In this document: piece by piece, positions 54,209 to 63,751 of the stretch
Layout: every line of letters starts with the position of its first letter
Numbering within the stretch: the first letter of the stretch is position 1
Assembly: GCA_041397625.1 (NCBI GenBank)
Contig: JAWKWH010000001.1
Span: forward strand, 682,001-746,000
Reading direction: 5' to 3'
Length of the DNA: 64,000 bases
Source: JAWKWH01 sp041397625
GTDB lineage: Bacteria > Pseudomonadota > Alphaproteobacteria > Rhizobiales > Rhizobiaceae
Notes under the pieces: generated by a model
Databases searched by the model: none
The model's input: the letters and a program-made list of their open reading frames with translations, nothing else
Told to the model about the DNA's origin: nothing
Translations under genes and position numbers: made by a program

Positions 54209-55214
54209 TCCCGTCGCCGCCGCCGACATGTCGACCCCGGCCCGCATCGTCCTGACCTTTGACGACAACAAGCTTGCTGGCGCCCTTTACGGCCAGTTCG
54301 ACCAGCATCTGGCGCTTGTCGAGCAGAAGCTCGGCGTCGACCTGCATTCCAAGGGCAACCAGCTCACCATCAGCGGTCACGCCGACGAGGCCGAGCAGGC
54401 GCGCCGGGCGCTGGAATATCTCTACGGCATCCTGCAGAAGGGCGACGAGATCACCGCGTCGGATGTCGAAGGCGCCGTGCGCATGGCGGTCGCCGCCGAC
54501 GACCAGCTCACCTTGCCGACGCTCGACGGCGACAGGGCCAGGATGTCCGCCGCCCAGATCGCCACGCGCAAGCGCACCATCTACGCCCGTTCGCCCAACC
54601 AGGATCGCTACATGCGGGCGCTCGACGCCCGCGAGATGGTGTTCGGCATCGGGCCGGCCGGAACCGGCAAGACCTATCTCGCCGTCGCCCATGCCGCGAT
54701 GCTCCTCGAGCGCGGCCTGGTGGAGCGCATCATCCTGTCGCGGCCGGCCGTGGAGGCGGGCGAGCGGCTGGGCTTTCTGCCCGGCGACATGAAGGAGAAG
54801 GTCGATCCCTATCTGCGGCCGCTCTACGACGCGCTCTACGACATGATGCCTGGCGACAAGGTGGAGCGCGCGATCGCCGCCGGCGTCATCGAAATCGCGC
54901 CGCTCGCCTTCATGCGCGGACGCACGCTCGCCCATTCGGCCGTCATCCTCGACGAGGCCCAGAACACCACGCCGATGCAGATGAAGATGTTCCTGACCAG
55001 GCTCGGCGAGGATGCCCGCATGATCGTCACCGGCGATCCGAGCCAGATCGACCTGCCGCCCGGCACGCGGTCGGGACTGATCGAGGCGCTGCAGGTATTG
55101 AAGGACGTGACCAGCATCGCCCGCATCGATTTCACCGACAAGGACGTCGTGCGCCATCCGCTGGTCGCCGAGATCGTCGCCGCCTATGACAGGCATTCCA
55201 AGGCGGCCCGCTGA
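54192..55214 (+). CDS. phoH: PhoH family protein (YbeZ-like ATPase)
   Basis: The protein has about 340 residues with an N-terminal KH-like region (ARIVLTFDDNKLAGALYGQFDQHL) and a PhoH P-loop domain: Walker A GPAGTGKT (154-161) and Walker B SAVILDEAQNTT. PhoH/YbeZ is an RNA-linked ATPase that works with the YbeY endonuclease encoded next. Start choice is uncertain: TTG 54192 has GGGAGA at good spacing inside the miaB end, while ATG 54186 abuts it and ATG 54228 lacks a ribosome site. Confidence 0.93.
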   Translation: MSAATDPVAAADMSTPARIVLTFDDNKLAGALYGQFDQHLALVEQKLGVDLHSKGNQLTISGHADEAEQARRALEYLYGILQKGDEITASDVEGAVRMAVAADDQLTLPTLDGDRARMSAAQIATRKRTIYARSPNQDRYMRALDAREMVFGIGPAGTGKTYLAVAHAAMLLERGLVERIILSRPAVEAGERLGFLPGDMKEKVDPYLRPLYDALYDMMPGDKVERAIAAGVIEIAPLAFMRGRTLAHSAVILDEAQNTTPMQMKMFLTRLGEDARMIVTGDPSQIDLPPGTRSGLIEALQVLKDVTSIARIDFTDKDVVRHPLVAEIVAAYDRHSKAAR

Positions 55215-55225
55215 ACGTCTCACCG

Positions 55226-55717
55226 ATGACCGACAATTCACCCGTCGACATCCAGTTGTCCGTCACCGCCGATGGCTGGCCGGATGCAGCATCGCTGGAG
55301 CGTCTTGCGGCTGTCGCCGTTGCCGCGACCTTCGCCGAACTGGAGATCCAAGCGGATGGGCGCAAGGAACTCAGCATCCTTTTTGCCGACGACGAGGCGA
55401 TCCGGCAGGTCAACGAGCGCTGGCGCGGCATCGACAAGCCGACCAACGTGCTCTCCTTTCCCGCAGCCGGCGGACCCCTGGCGCCGGTGCTGGGCGACAT
55501 CGCCCTGGCATTCGAAACGGTGTCCCGCGAGGCCGGACTGGAAGGCAAGCCTTTCGATCACCATCTGAACCATCTCATTGTTCACGGTTTGCTTCACATT
55601 TTGGGCTATGATCACCGGTCGGACGAAGAGGCCGACGAGATGGAGGCGATCGAAATTCGGATTCTGGAAAGACTTGCCATTCCCGATCCCTACGGCATGA
55701 TGAAGCACGATGAATGA
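55226..55717 (+). CDS. ybeY: rRNA maturation RNase YbeY
   Basis: The 163-residue zinc endoribonuclease acts in 16S rRNA 3'-end maturation and ribosome quality control. The metal site His120-x3-His124-x5-His130 appears in HGLLHILGYDH, preceded by RGIDKPTNVLSFP and LGDIALA. It begins 11 bases after phoH and overlaps corC by eight bases, the standard ybeZ-ybeY-corC order. Confidence 0.96.
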   Translation: MTDNSPVDIQLSVTADGWPDAASLERLAAVAVAATFAELEIQADGRKELSILFADDEAIRQVNERWRGIDKPTNVLSFPAAGGPLAPVLGDIALAFETVSREAGLEGKPFDHHLNHLIVHGLLHILGYDHRSDEEADEMEAIEIRILERLAIPDPYGMMKHDE

Positions 55718-56813
55718 ACATCCGATGATCAGCGGGCAAAGCCCGGCGGGCGGTTCCGAGAAGCGCGGCGACGGCGAAGCGTCCGACGCGTCCCCGGAAG
55801 GCCAAAGTACCGCCGCGGCCGCGCCGGCTGCCCGCCCCTCGCTGATGTCGCGCATCAGGCAGTTCTTCGGCCCGAAAAACGGTTCGACCCTGCGCGAGGA
55901 CATCGCCGACGCGCTGTCGGCCGACGCCATGGATGCCGCGTCCTTTTCCGTCGCCGAAAAGGCGATGCTCAACAACATATTGCGCCTGCGCGAGGCTCGC
56001 GTCGACGACGTCATGATCCCGCGCGCCGACATCGAGGCGATCGAGCAGACCACGACGCTCGGCGAACTGCTCGACGTGTTCGAGAAATCGGGCCATTCGC
56101 GCATGCCGGTCTATCACGAGACGCTGGACGATCCGCGCGGCATGGTCCACATCCGCGATGTCGTCGCCCATCTCACCCGCACCGCCCGCCAGCGCAAGCG
56201 CGCGCGGCGCACGGCGGGCGACAAGCCGGCCAGAAACGGCGGCGGCAAGGGACGGACCTCCGCCGCCGCGATCGATCTCGGCAATGTCGACCTCGACAAA
56301 ACCATCGGCGACCTGAACCTCACCCGGCCCGTCCTGTTCGTGCCGCCATCCATGCTCGCCGCCGACCTGTTGAGCCGCATGCAGGCCGCCCGCATCCAGA
56401 TGGCGCTCGTCATCGACGAATATGGCGGCACCGACGGGCTGGTCTCGCTCGAGGATATCGTCGAGATGGTCGTCGGCGACATCGAGGACGAGCACGACGA
56501 CGACGAGGCGCTGGTGTCGAAGGCCGGCGAGGGTGTCTACGTGGTCGACGCCAAGGCGGAGATCGAGGAAGTGGCCGAGATGATCGGCGATGCGTTCAAT
56601 GCCGGCGAACATGCCGACGATGTCGACACGATCGGCGGCATGATCTTCAACACGCTCGGGCGGGTTCCGGCCCGCGGCGAGGTCGTGCAGGCCGTGCCGG
56701 GTTTCGAGTTCCATGTGCTCGAGGCGGATCCGCGGCGCGTCAAGCGCGTGCGGATCGTGCAGAGCCGCACCGCCGACCGGCGCCGGCGCGTCAGCCGCCA
56801 ACCCGGCGAATAG
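55710..56813 (+). CDS. corC: hemolysin/CorC family protein with CBS pair
   Basis: The 367-residue soluble protein has no membrane domain. The Bateman (two-CBS) module runs from about 90 to 265 (VDDVMIPRADIEAIEQ; ALVIDEYGGTDGLVSLEDIVEMVVGDIEDEHDDDE), and a CorC_HlyC FAD-fold-like domain ends the chain. A basic Lys/Arg-rich insert lies between the CBS domains (about 165-190). CorC is associated with magnesium/cobalt efflux. It precedes lnt as in many proteobacteria. Confidence 0.93.
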   Translation: MNEHPMISGQSPAGGSEKRGDGEASDASPEGQSTAAAAPAARPSLMSRIRQFFGPKNGSTLREDIADALSADAMDAASFSVAEKAMLNNILRLREARVDDVMIPRADIEAIEQTTTLGELLDVFEKSGHSRMPVYHETLDDPRGMVHIRDVVAHLTRTARQRKRARRTAGDKPARNGGGKGRTSAAAIDLGNVDLDKTIGDLNLTRPVLFVPPSMLAADLLSRMQAARIQMALVIDEYGGTDGLVSLEDIVEMVVGDIEDEHDDDEALVSKAGEGVYVVDAKAEIEEVAEMIGDAFNAGEHADDVDTIGGMIFNTLGRVPARGEVVQAVPGFEFHVLEADPRRVKRVRIVQSRTADRRRRVSRQPGE

Positions 56814-56904
56814 GAGCGGCGCGTTCCCATATTTGAGATGAACGGCCCCATCTGCCCTGTGATATGTCTTTGGTGTTGATTCGCCGGGGGAGTACAGGCC
56901 CTAG

Positions 56905-58479
56905 ATGGAGAGCGTTGCGGGCAGGATTGTTCTGCTGTGGGGGTGGCGGCGCGCGGCGGTCGCCTTCGTGGCCGGGGCGCTGGCCGTTCTGGCGCAGGCG
57001 CCGTTCGACTTCTTCGCCGTCTGCTTCATTTCCTTTCCCGTTCTGGTCTGGCTGCTCGACGGTGCCACGCCGGAGGGACGGCCCGGTCTGATCCGGCGTC
57101 TTTGGCCCGCATTCGTCACCGGCTGGTGGTTCGGCTTCGGCTATTTCCTCGCCGGCCTCTGGTGGATCGGCAATGCGGTGCTTGTCGAGGCGGAGGAGTT
57201 CGCCTGGGCGCTGCCGCTGGCCGTGCTCGTCCTGCCGGCCCTGCTCGCCCTCTTCTACGGCTTTGCGACGGCCGCCGCCCGCCTCGTCTGGGCCAACGAC
57301 ATCGGTCGCATCGCCGCCCTGGCCGCCGGGTTCGGTTTGGCCGAGTGGCTGAGGGCCGTCCTGTTCACCGGCTTTCCGTGGAACGCGATCGGCTATGCGG
57401 CCATGCCGGTGCCGCTGTTCATGCAACCGGTGGCGGCGATCGGACTTTACGGTGTCAATGCGGTCGCGGTGTTCGTGTTCGCGATGCCGGCGCTGATTGC
57501 CGCACGCCGCGGCCGGCTGGCGGGACTGGTATCGGTCGTGGCGATTGTCGCCGCCGCGACCGGCTTCGGGCTGTGGCGCCTGGGCTTGCCGGCCGAGGCC
57601 GGACGCACCGTTTCGGTCAGGATCGTGCAGCCGTCGATCGACCAGGCCGGCAAATGGGACGCGACGCTGCGCGACGAAATATTCGCCAGGCAGATCGGCC
57701 TGTCGGGCGAACCGCCAGCTGAAGGCGCGCCCGAGCCGCGATTGATCGTCTGGCCGGAAACCTCGGTCCCCTTTCTGTTCACCGACCGGCCGGACGCGCT
57801 GGCGGCGATCGGCGAACTGCTGAGCGACGACCAGGTGCTGCTGGCTGGCGCCGTGCGCGTGGAGGCCGGCGCCGGCGGCGCTGAACGCTACTACAACTCG
57901 GTCATCGCCATCGACGGCGGTGGCGAGATCGCTGCCGCCGCCGACAAGGTGCACCTGGTGCCGTTCGGCGAATACCTGCCCCTCGCCGACCTGCTCGGTT
58001 CGTTGGGTCTGCGGCAGTTCGTCAACGCGCCTGGCGTGTTCTCGCCGGGGTCGAGCCGCAGCATGCTCGAGGTCGCCGGCGGCGTCCGTCTGTTGCCGAT
58101 GATCTGCTACGAGATCATCTTTCCAGGTGAGTTGGACGAGGCGGACAGCGCCGACGCGATCGTCAACATCACCAACGACGCCTGGTATGGCGACACGCCC
58201 GGCCCCTATCAGCATTTCCGCCAGGCACAGGTGCGCGCGGTGGAGGCGGGCCTGCCCTTGATCCGTGCCGCCAACAACGGCATTTCGGCGGTGGTCGACG
58301 CGCGTGGCCGCATCGTCGACGCCTTCGGGTTGAATGTGGTCGGCAATATCGACGCCTCGGTGTCGGTTGGCCGCTTCCCCGTCCTGCCCTACAGGGGTTA
58401 CACTTTTATTGCGATTTTGTTGATATTTGCAACCATAGCATGTACAAAGCAGCTGTTGAGTAAGGTCGGGTCGAATTGA
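56905..58479 (+). CDS. lnt: apolipoprotein N-acyltransferase
   Basis: The 524-residue inner-membrane enzyme adds the third acyl chain to lipoproteins. Six or seven hydrophobic helices (1-235) are followed by a periplasmic nitrilase domain with the Glu285-Lys348-Cys401 triad (WPETSVP, ADKVHLVPFGEY, MICYEIIFP), and a final anchor helix near 500. The reading frame ends at the TGA that lies inside the minus-35 box of the next promoter. The upstream 91 bases show no clear promoter. Confidence 0.96.
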   Translation: MESVAGRIVLLWGWRRAAVAFVAGALAVLAQAPFDFFAVCFISFPVLVWLLDGATPEGRPGLIRRLWPAFVTGWWFGFGYFLAGLWWIGNAVLVEAEEFAWALPLAVLVLPALLALFYGFATAAARLVWANDIGRIAALAAGFGLAEWLRAVLFTGFPWNAIGYAAMPVPLFMQPVAAIGLYGVNAVAVFVFAMPALIAARRGRLAGLVSVVAIVAAATGFGLWRLGLPAEAGRTVSVRIVQPSIDQAGKWDATLRDEIFARQIGLSGEPPAEGAPEPRLIVWPETSVPFLFTDRPDALAAIGELLSDDQVLLAGAVRVEAGAGGAERYYNSVIAIDGGGEIAAAADKVHLVPFGEYLPLADLLGSLGLRQFVNAPGVFSPGSSRSMLEVAGGVRLLPMICYEIIFPGELDEADSADAIVNITNDAWYGDTPGPYQHFRQAQVRAVEAGLPLIRAANNGISAVVDARGRIVDAFGLNVVGNIDASVSVGRFPVLPYRGYTFIAILLIFATIACTKQLLSKVGSN

Positions 58480-58504
58480 CGGTACCGAATTCCAACATCA
58501 TACT
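58476..58504 (+). promoter_or_regulatory. probable promoter of the XRE regulator gene
   Basis: TTGACG (58476-58481, partly the lnt stop codon) is followed by 17 bases and CATACT (58499-58504), matching consensus at 5/6 and 4/6. The transcript would have a leader of about 100 bases. Confidence 0.4.
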
Positions 58505-58609
58505 GTTTTGACCCGTACACTATAGGCACGGGCAACGCCCGATTCCGTCTGCCGCTCTATGATGATGGAGGAGGGGAACCAGAGAAGCCGCGCCAAGCGG
58601 CGAGGAAAA

Positions 58610-59023
58610 ATGATCGCGAACAAGAAGAAACCAAATCCGATCGACGTGCACGTGGGAAGCCGAATCCGATTGCGCAGAAACATGCTGGGAATGAGCCAGG
58701 AAAAACTTGGCGAAGGGCTCGGAATAACGTTTCAGCAAATCCAGAAATACGAGAAGGGTACGAACAGGGTCGGGGCAAGCCGCCTGCAGGCGATTTCCGC
58801 TGTTCTGGGAGTGCCGGTCTCGTTTTTCTTCGAGGATGCTCCGGGGCAGCAGGCTGAAAGCGGTTCGGGATTGGCAGAAGACAGTTCCACCACCTACGTC
58901 GTCGATTTTCTCAACAGCGCTGAGGGTTTGCAGCTCAATCGCTCGTTTGTGAAAATCAGCGACAGCAAGGTCAGGCGCAAGATCATTGATCTTGTAAAGG
59001 CGCTCTCCGCCGACGCCGACTGA
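58610..59023 (+). CDS. XRE-family helix-turn-helix transcriptional regulator
   Basis: The 137-residue protein has the N-terminal Cro/CI-type HTH (about residues 12-68), with MLGMSQEKLGEGLGITFQQIQKYEKGTNRVGASRL, followed by PVSFFFED and an acidic C-terminus. Rhizobia carry several near-identical regulators of this SinR-like type beginning NKKKPNPIDVHVGSRIR. I chose ATG 58610 (GAGG upstream) over the triple ATG at 58559, whose extra 17 residues are not conserved in type. It is always found before metK in this gene order; its targets are unknown. Confidence 0.9.
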   Translation: MIANKKKPNPIDVHVGSRIRLRRNMLGMSQEKLGEGLGITFQQIQKYEKGTNRVGASRLQAISAVLGVPVSFFFEDAPGQQAESGSGLAEDSSTTYVVDFLNSAEGLQLNRSFVKISDSKVRRKIIDLVKALSADAD

Positions 59024-59290
59024 TCCGGGGCGAACACCCCGGACCCGATGCCGGTCTTCCGTTGAACCCGCCTCGGCGCGGGCGAAGCGAGATTGTGCAA
59101 AATCGGTTCCGCCAAGCTTGGCTTGACGGGAACGGTTGCGCTTGGCTAACAGGTGCGCACGGAGCCGTCCTGGTCCGGTCCCGGGCGGACCGGGCGTTGA
59201 CGGTGGGCCTTTGTTTACCGTTTTTCCATTGGCATCGGCGGTTTCCAGCCGGATTCAACGGATTGATCGAATTTTGCGAAAGGGAACCCC
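59024..59290 (+). other. 267-base structured leader before metK
   Basis: Several hairpins can be drawn: CCGGGG/CCCCGG (59025-59042) just after the regulator stop, GTTCC..CAAGC/GCTTG..GGAAC (59106-59133), TGCGC/GCGCA (about 59137-59158) and CCGGTCC/GGACCGG (59175-59193). T-rich DNA (TTTGTTTACCGTTTTT) follows the last one. None fits a SAM riboswitch class that I can recognise. It may contain a terminator for the upstream gene, a metK promoter (TTGACG at 59197-59202 lacks a partner) or a regulatory RNA. Confidence 0.45.
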
Positions 59291-60580
59291 GTGGCGCGTG
59301 GCGACTATTTCTTCACCAGCGAATCCGTGTCGGAAGGCCATCCCGACAAGGTGTGCGATCGCATTTCCGATGAGATCGTCGATCTCATCTATCGCGAGGC
59401 GCAGAAGACCGGCGTCGATCCCTGGTCGGTGCGTGTCGCCTGCGAAACGCTGGCAACCACCAACCGTGTCGTCATCGCTGGCGAAGTCCGCGTGCCGCCG
59501 TCGCTGATCAAGACCGACAAGCGCGGCAAGGAAGTCATCAATCCGAGCCGTTTCCGCAGCGCCGCGCGTCGCGCCATTCGCAAGATCGGCTACGAGCAGG
59601 ACGGGTTTCACTGGAAGAGCGCCAAAATCGACGTCCTGTTGCATTTCCAGTCGGCGCACATTGCGCAGGGCGTCGACAATGCCGCCGACCGCCAGGGCGA
59701 GGAAGGGGCCGGCGACCAGGGCATCATGTTCGGCTATGCCTGCACGGAAACACCGGAACTGATGCCGGCGCCGATCTATTACAGCCACAAGATCCTGGAA
59801 CTGCTCGCCGCCGCCCGCCATGCCGGCGAGGGCGACGCCGCCAGGCTCGGCCCCGATTCGAAAAGCCAGGTCACCGTGCGTTACGAGGACGGCCGGCCGG
59901 CCGAGGTCACCCAGATCGTGCTGTCCACGCAGCATCTCGACGAAAGCTGGGAGTCAAGGGACGTGCAGCGCGTCGTCGAACCCTATATCCGTGAAGCCTT
60001 GAACGGCTTGAAGATCGCCGACGACTGCAACTGGTACATCAACCCGACCGGCAAGTTCGTGGTCGGCGGTCCGGACGGCGATGCCGGCCTGACTGGGCGC
60101 AAGATCATCGTCGATACCTATGGCGGCGCCGCGCCCCATGGCGGCGGCGCCTTCTCCGGCAAGGACACCACCAAGGTCGACCGGTCCGCAGCTTACGCGG
60201 CGCGTTATCTGGCCAAGAACGTGGTTGCCGCGAAGCTTGCAGAACGCTGTACCATCCAGCTTTCCTACGCCATCGGCGTCGCCCAGCCGCTGTCGATTTT
60301 CATCGACCTGCATGGCACCGGCAGGGTCGACGAGGCAAGACTGGAAGAAGCCATCCGCCAGGTGATGGACCTTTCGCCCTCCGGGATCAGAAAGCATCTC
60401 GACCTGAACAAGCCGATCTACGCCAAGACGGCGGCCTATGGTCATTTCGGCCGCAAGGCCGGCCGCGACGGCTCGTTCTCCTGGGAGCGGACCGACCTCG
60501 TCAAGCCGCTGAAACAGGCGCTCGCCGGCCCGAAACAGGACAGCAAGTCCAGCACGCTGGAATTCGGCCAGGCCGGCTGA
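59291..60580 (+). CDS. metK: S-adenosylmethionine synthase
   Basis: The 429-residue enzyme makes SAM from methionine and ATP. It begins YFFTSESVSEGHPDKVCDRISD and has GEEGAGDQGIMFGYA (the methionine loop), KTQVTV-like KSQVTVRYEDG and the P-loop GGGAFSGKDTTKVDRS. Slightly long inserts compared with E. coli are usual in alphaproteobacteria. It starts with GTG at 59291, preceded by AAAGGGAA. Confidence 0.97.
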   Translation: MARGDYFFTSESVSEGHPDKVCDRISDEIVDLIYREAQKTGVDPWSVRVACETLATTNRVVIAGEVRVPPSLIKTDKRGKEVINPSRFRSAARRAIRKIGYEQDGFHWKSAKIDVLLHFQSAHIAQGVDNAADRQGEEGAGDQGIMFGYACTETPELMPAPIYYSHKILELLAAARHAGEGDAARLGPDSKSQVTVRYEDGRPAEVTQIVLSTQHLDESWESRDVQRVVEPYIREALNGLKIADDCNWYINPTGKFVVGGPDGDAGLTGRKIIVDTYGGAAPHGGGAFSGKDTTKVDRSAAYAARYLAKNVVAAKLAERCTIQLSYAIGVAQPLSIFIDLHGTGRVDEARLEEAIRQVMDLSPSGIRKHLDLNKPIYAKTAAYGHFGRKAGRDGSFSWERTDLVKPLKQALAGPKQDSKSSTLEFGQAG

Positions 60581-60585
60581 CAAAG

Positions 60586-61281
60586 ATGGCCGGCAGGCCT
60601 TCCCGGGCAACCGAAGCGTTTTTCGGACGCCGCCGCGGCAAGACGTTGCGGGCGAACCAGCAAGCGGCGCTCGAACATTGCCTGCGGTACCTGGCGCTCG
60701 ACCTGGGCGCGCCGCCGCCTGTCCCGATCGCGCAATTGTTCGAAGCGCCGGTCGAAAGCGTCCGGCTCGAGATCGGCTTCGGCGGCGGCGAGCATCTGCT
60801 GCACCGGGTTGTTCGCGAGCCCGCCGCCGGCTTCATCGGCGTCGAGCCCTTCGTCAACGGCATGGCCAAGCTTGCCGCCGCCATCGGCGACGGCATGCCG
60901 GTCAACCTGCGCCTGCATGACGACGATGCCACCGTGCTGCTCGACTGGCTGCCCGAAGCGTGCCTCGAGGGCATCGACCTTCTATACCCCGACCCCTGGC
61001 CCAAGAAGCGTCATTGGAAGCGCCGTTTCGTCAATCGCGCCAATCTCGACCGCTTCGCCCGCGTGATGAAACGCGGCGCCGTCTTCCGCTTTGCCTCCGA
61101 CATCGACACCTATGTCGACTGGACCCTTGTCCATTGCCGCAATCATCCCGCGTTCGACTGGATCGCCGCGTCCGCCGACGACTGGCGCAAACCCTATGAC
61201 GACTGGCCCGGCACGCGCTACGAGGCCAAGGCGCTGCGCGAAGGCAGAACGCCCGCCTATCTGACGTTTTTGCGCCTTTGA
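60586..61281 (+). CDS. trmB: tRNA (guanine-N7-)-methyltransferase
   Basis: The 231-residue SAM-dependent enzyme forms m7G46 in tRNA. Motifs are RLEIGFGGGEHLLHRV (SAM loop), FIGVEPFVNG, DLLYPDPWPKKRHWKRRF and the C-terminal TRYEAKALREGR. The N-terminal FFGRRRGKTLRANQQAAL is typical. The start lies five bases after metK, making a metK-trmB operon. Confidence 0.96.
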   Translation: MAGRPSRATEAFFGRRRGKTLRANQQAALEHCLRYLALDLGAPPPVPIAQLFEAPVESVRLEIGFGGGEHLLHRVVREPAAGFIGVEPFVNGMAKLAAAIGDGMPVNLRLHDDDATVLLDWLPEACLEGIDLLYPDPWPKKRHWKRRFVNRANLDRFARVMKRGAVFRFASDIDTYVDWTLVHCRNHPAFDWIAASADDWRKPYDDWPGTRYEAKALREGRTPAYLTFLRL

Positions 61282-61294
61282 ATGGTAGGTTGGC

Positions 61295-61323
61295 CTTGCG
61301 CAGGCGCCGATTTGCGCCTATAT
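61295..61323 (+). promoter_or_regulatory. promoter of the rimP-nusA operon
   Basis: CTTGCG (61295-61300), 17 bases and CTATAT (61318-61323). The minus-10 is a perfect match to the rhizobial CTATAT and the minus-35 matches CTTGAC at 4/6. It lies just after the trmB stop and ahead of an intrinsic terminator. Confidence 0.65.
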
Positions 61324-61351
61324 CGAAATCAAATTCTTGGTCTTTAGACGA

Positions 61352-61382
61352 AGAGTGGGTCCGGCCGGTCCCGCTCTTTTTT
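61352..61382 (+). terminator. intrinsic terminator in the rimP leader (probable attenuator)
   Basis: AGAGTGGG pairs with CCCGCTCT (8 bp, one G-T) around a loop that itself contains CCGG/CCGG, and a six-T run ends at 61382. The hairpin is about 25 bases downstream of the predicted transcript start and 39 bases before the rimP start codon. It could end metK-trmB read-through and also attenuate the rimP-nusA operon. Confidence 0.75.
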
Positions 61383-61421
61383 GTTACCGCCGGGCCGCTA
61401 TCGGCCAAACGGAGACACGGT

Positions 61422-62063
61422 TTGAACCAATTGGCGTCGCAAACGGCTGCCACCGGACAAACGGGCGGGGAGCGCATCGTCCGCGAAACCGGCATCGACG
61501 CGCGCATCGCGGCAATCGTCGAGCCGGCGCTTGGCCCGATGGGGTTTCGCCTGGTGCGGGTGCGGCTTTCCGGCCAGAACGGGCTGACGCTGCAGATCAT
61601 GGCCGAGCGCCTCGACGGCTCGATGACGGTCGAGGACTGTGAGGAATTGAGCCGTGCCTTGTCGCCGCTGCTCGATGTCGAGGATCCGGTCGACCAGGCC
61701 TATCACCTGGAGGTCTCTTCGCCGGGCATCGACCGGCCGCTGGTGCGCCGGTCGGATTTCAGCGACTGGCAAGGTCATATCGCCAAGCTGGAGACCAGCG
61801 TCCTGATCGACGGCCGCAAGCGTTTTCGCGGCCGCATCGCCGGGGTCGACGGCGACGGTATCGTCATCGAGCGCGATACGGCGTCCTACGGCGACGAGCC
61901 GACCGCGCGCATTGCGTTCGACGCGATCGCCGAGGCTAGGCTGGTGCTGACCGACGATCTCGTCCGCGATGCGCTGAAGCAGGACAAGAAGCTGCGCCAG
62001 CAGCGAAAGAAGGCAAGGCGCAAACCCGCCGCGCCGGATGGTGAAGAGCGGGATTTGAGTTAA
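61422..62063 (+). CDS. rimP: ribosome maturation factor RimP
   Basis: This protein of about 213 residues has the RimP N-terminal domain (GGERIVRETGIDARIAAIVEPALGPMGFRLVRVRLSGQNG) and SRALSPLLDVEDPVDQAYHLEVSSPGIDRPL, a C-terminal Sm-like domain and a basic tail (KKLRQQRKKARRK). It assists 30S assembly. The only sensible start is TTG 61422, with GGAG seven bases upstream; the frame open further upstream runs through the terminator hairpin and is rejected. Confidence 0.9.
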   Translation: MNQLASQTAATGQTGGERIVRETGIDARIAAIVEPALGPMGFRLVRVRLSGQNGLTLQIMAERLDGSMTVEDCEELSRALSPLLDVEDPVDQAYHLEVSSPGIDRPLVRRSDFSDWQGHIAKLETSVLIDGRKRFRGRIAGVDGDGIVIERDTASYGDEPTARIAFDAIAEARLVLTDDLVRDALKQDKKLRQQRKKARRKPAAPDGEERDLS

Positions 62064-62116
62064 CCGAACCTATGCCGTCGCCCGCGGGGGCGCGGCGGAT
62101 TGCCGGGGAGATGACA

Positions 62117-63727
<1,611 letters not shown>

Positions 63728-63751
63728 GGTCGAGAGCGGTGTCCGTCCGGG

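Noticed and set aside
59024..59290. Known SAM riboswitch before metK
   Set aside because: I could not align the leader to SAM-II, SAM/SAH or other consensus cores by eye; only generic hairpins are supported.
61278..62063. rimP starting at ATG 61278
   Set aside because: This frame would translate through a promoter and an intrinsic terminator; TTG 61422 has a proper ribosome site and gives the usual RimP length.
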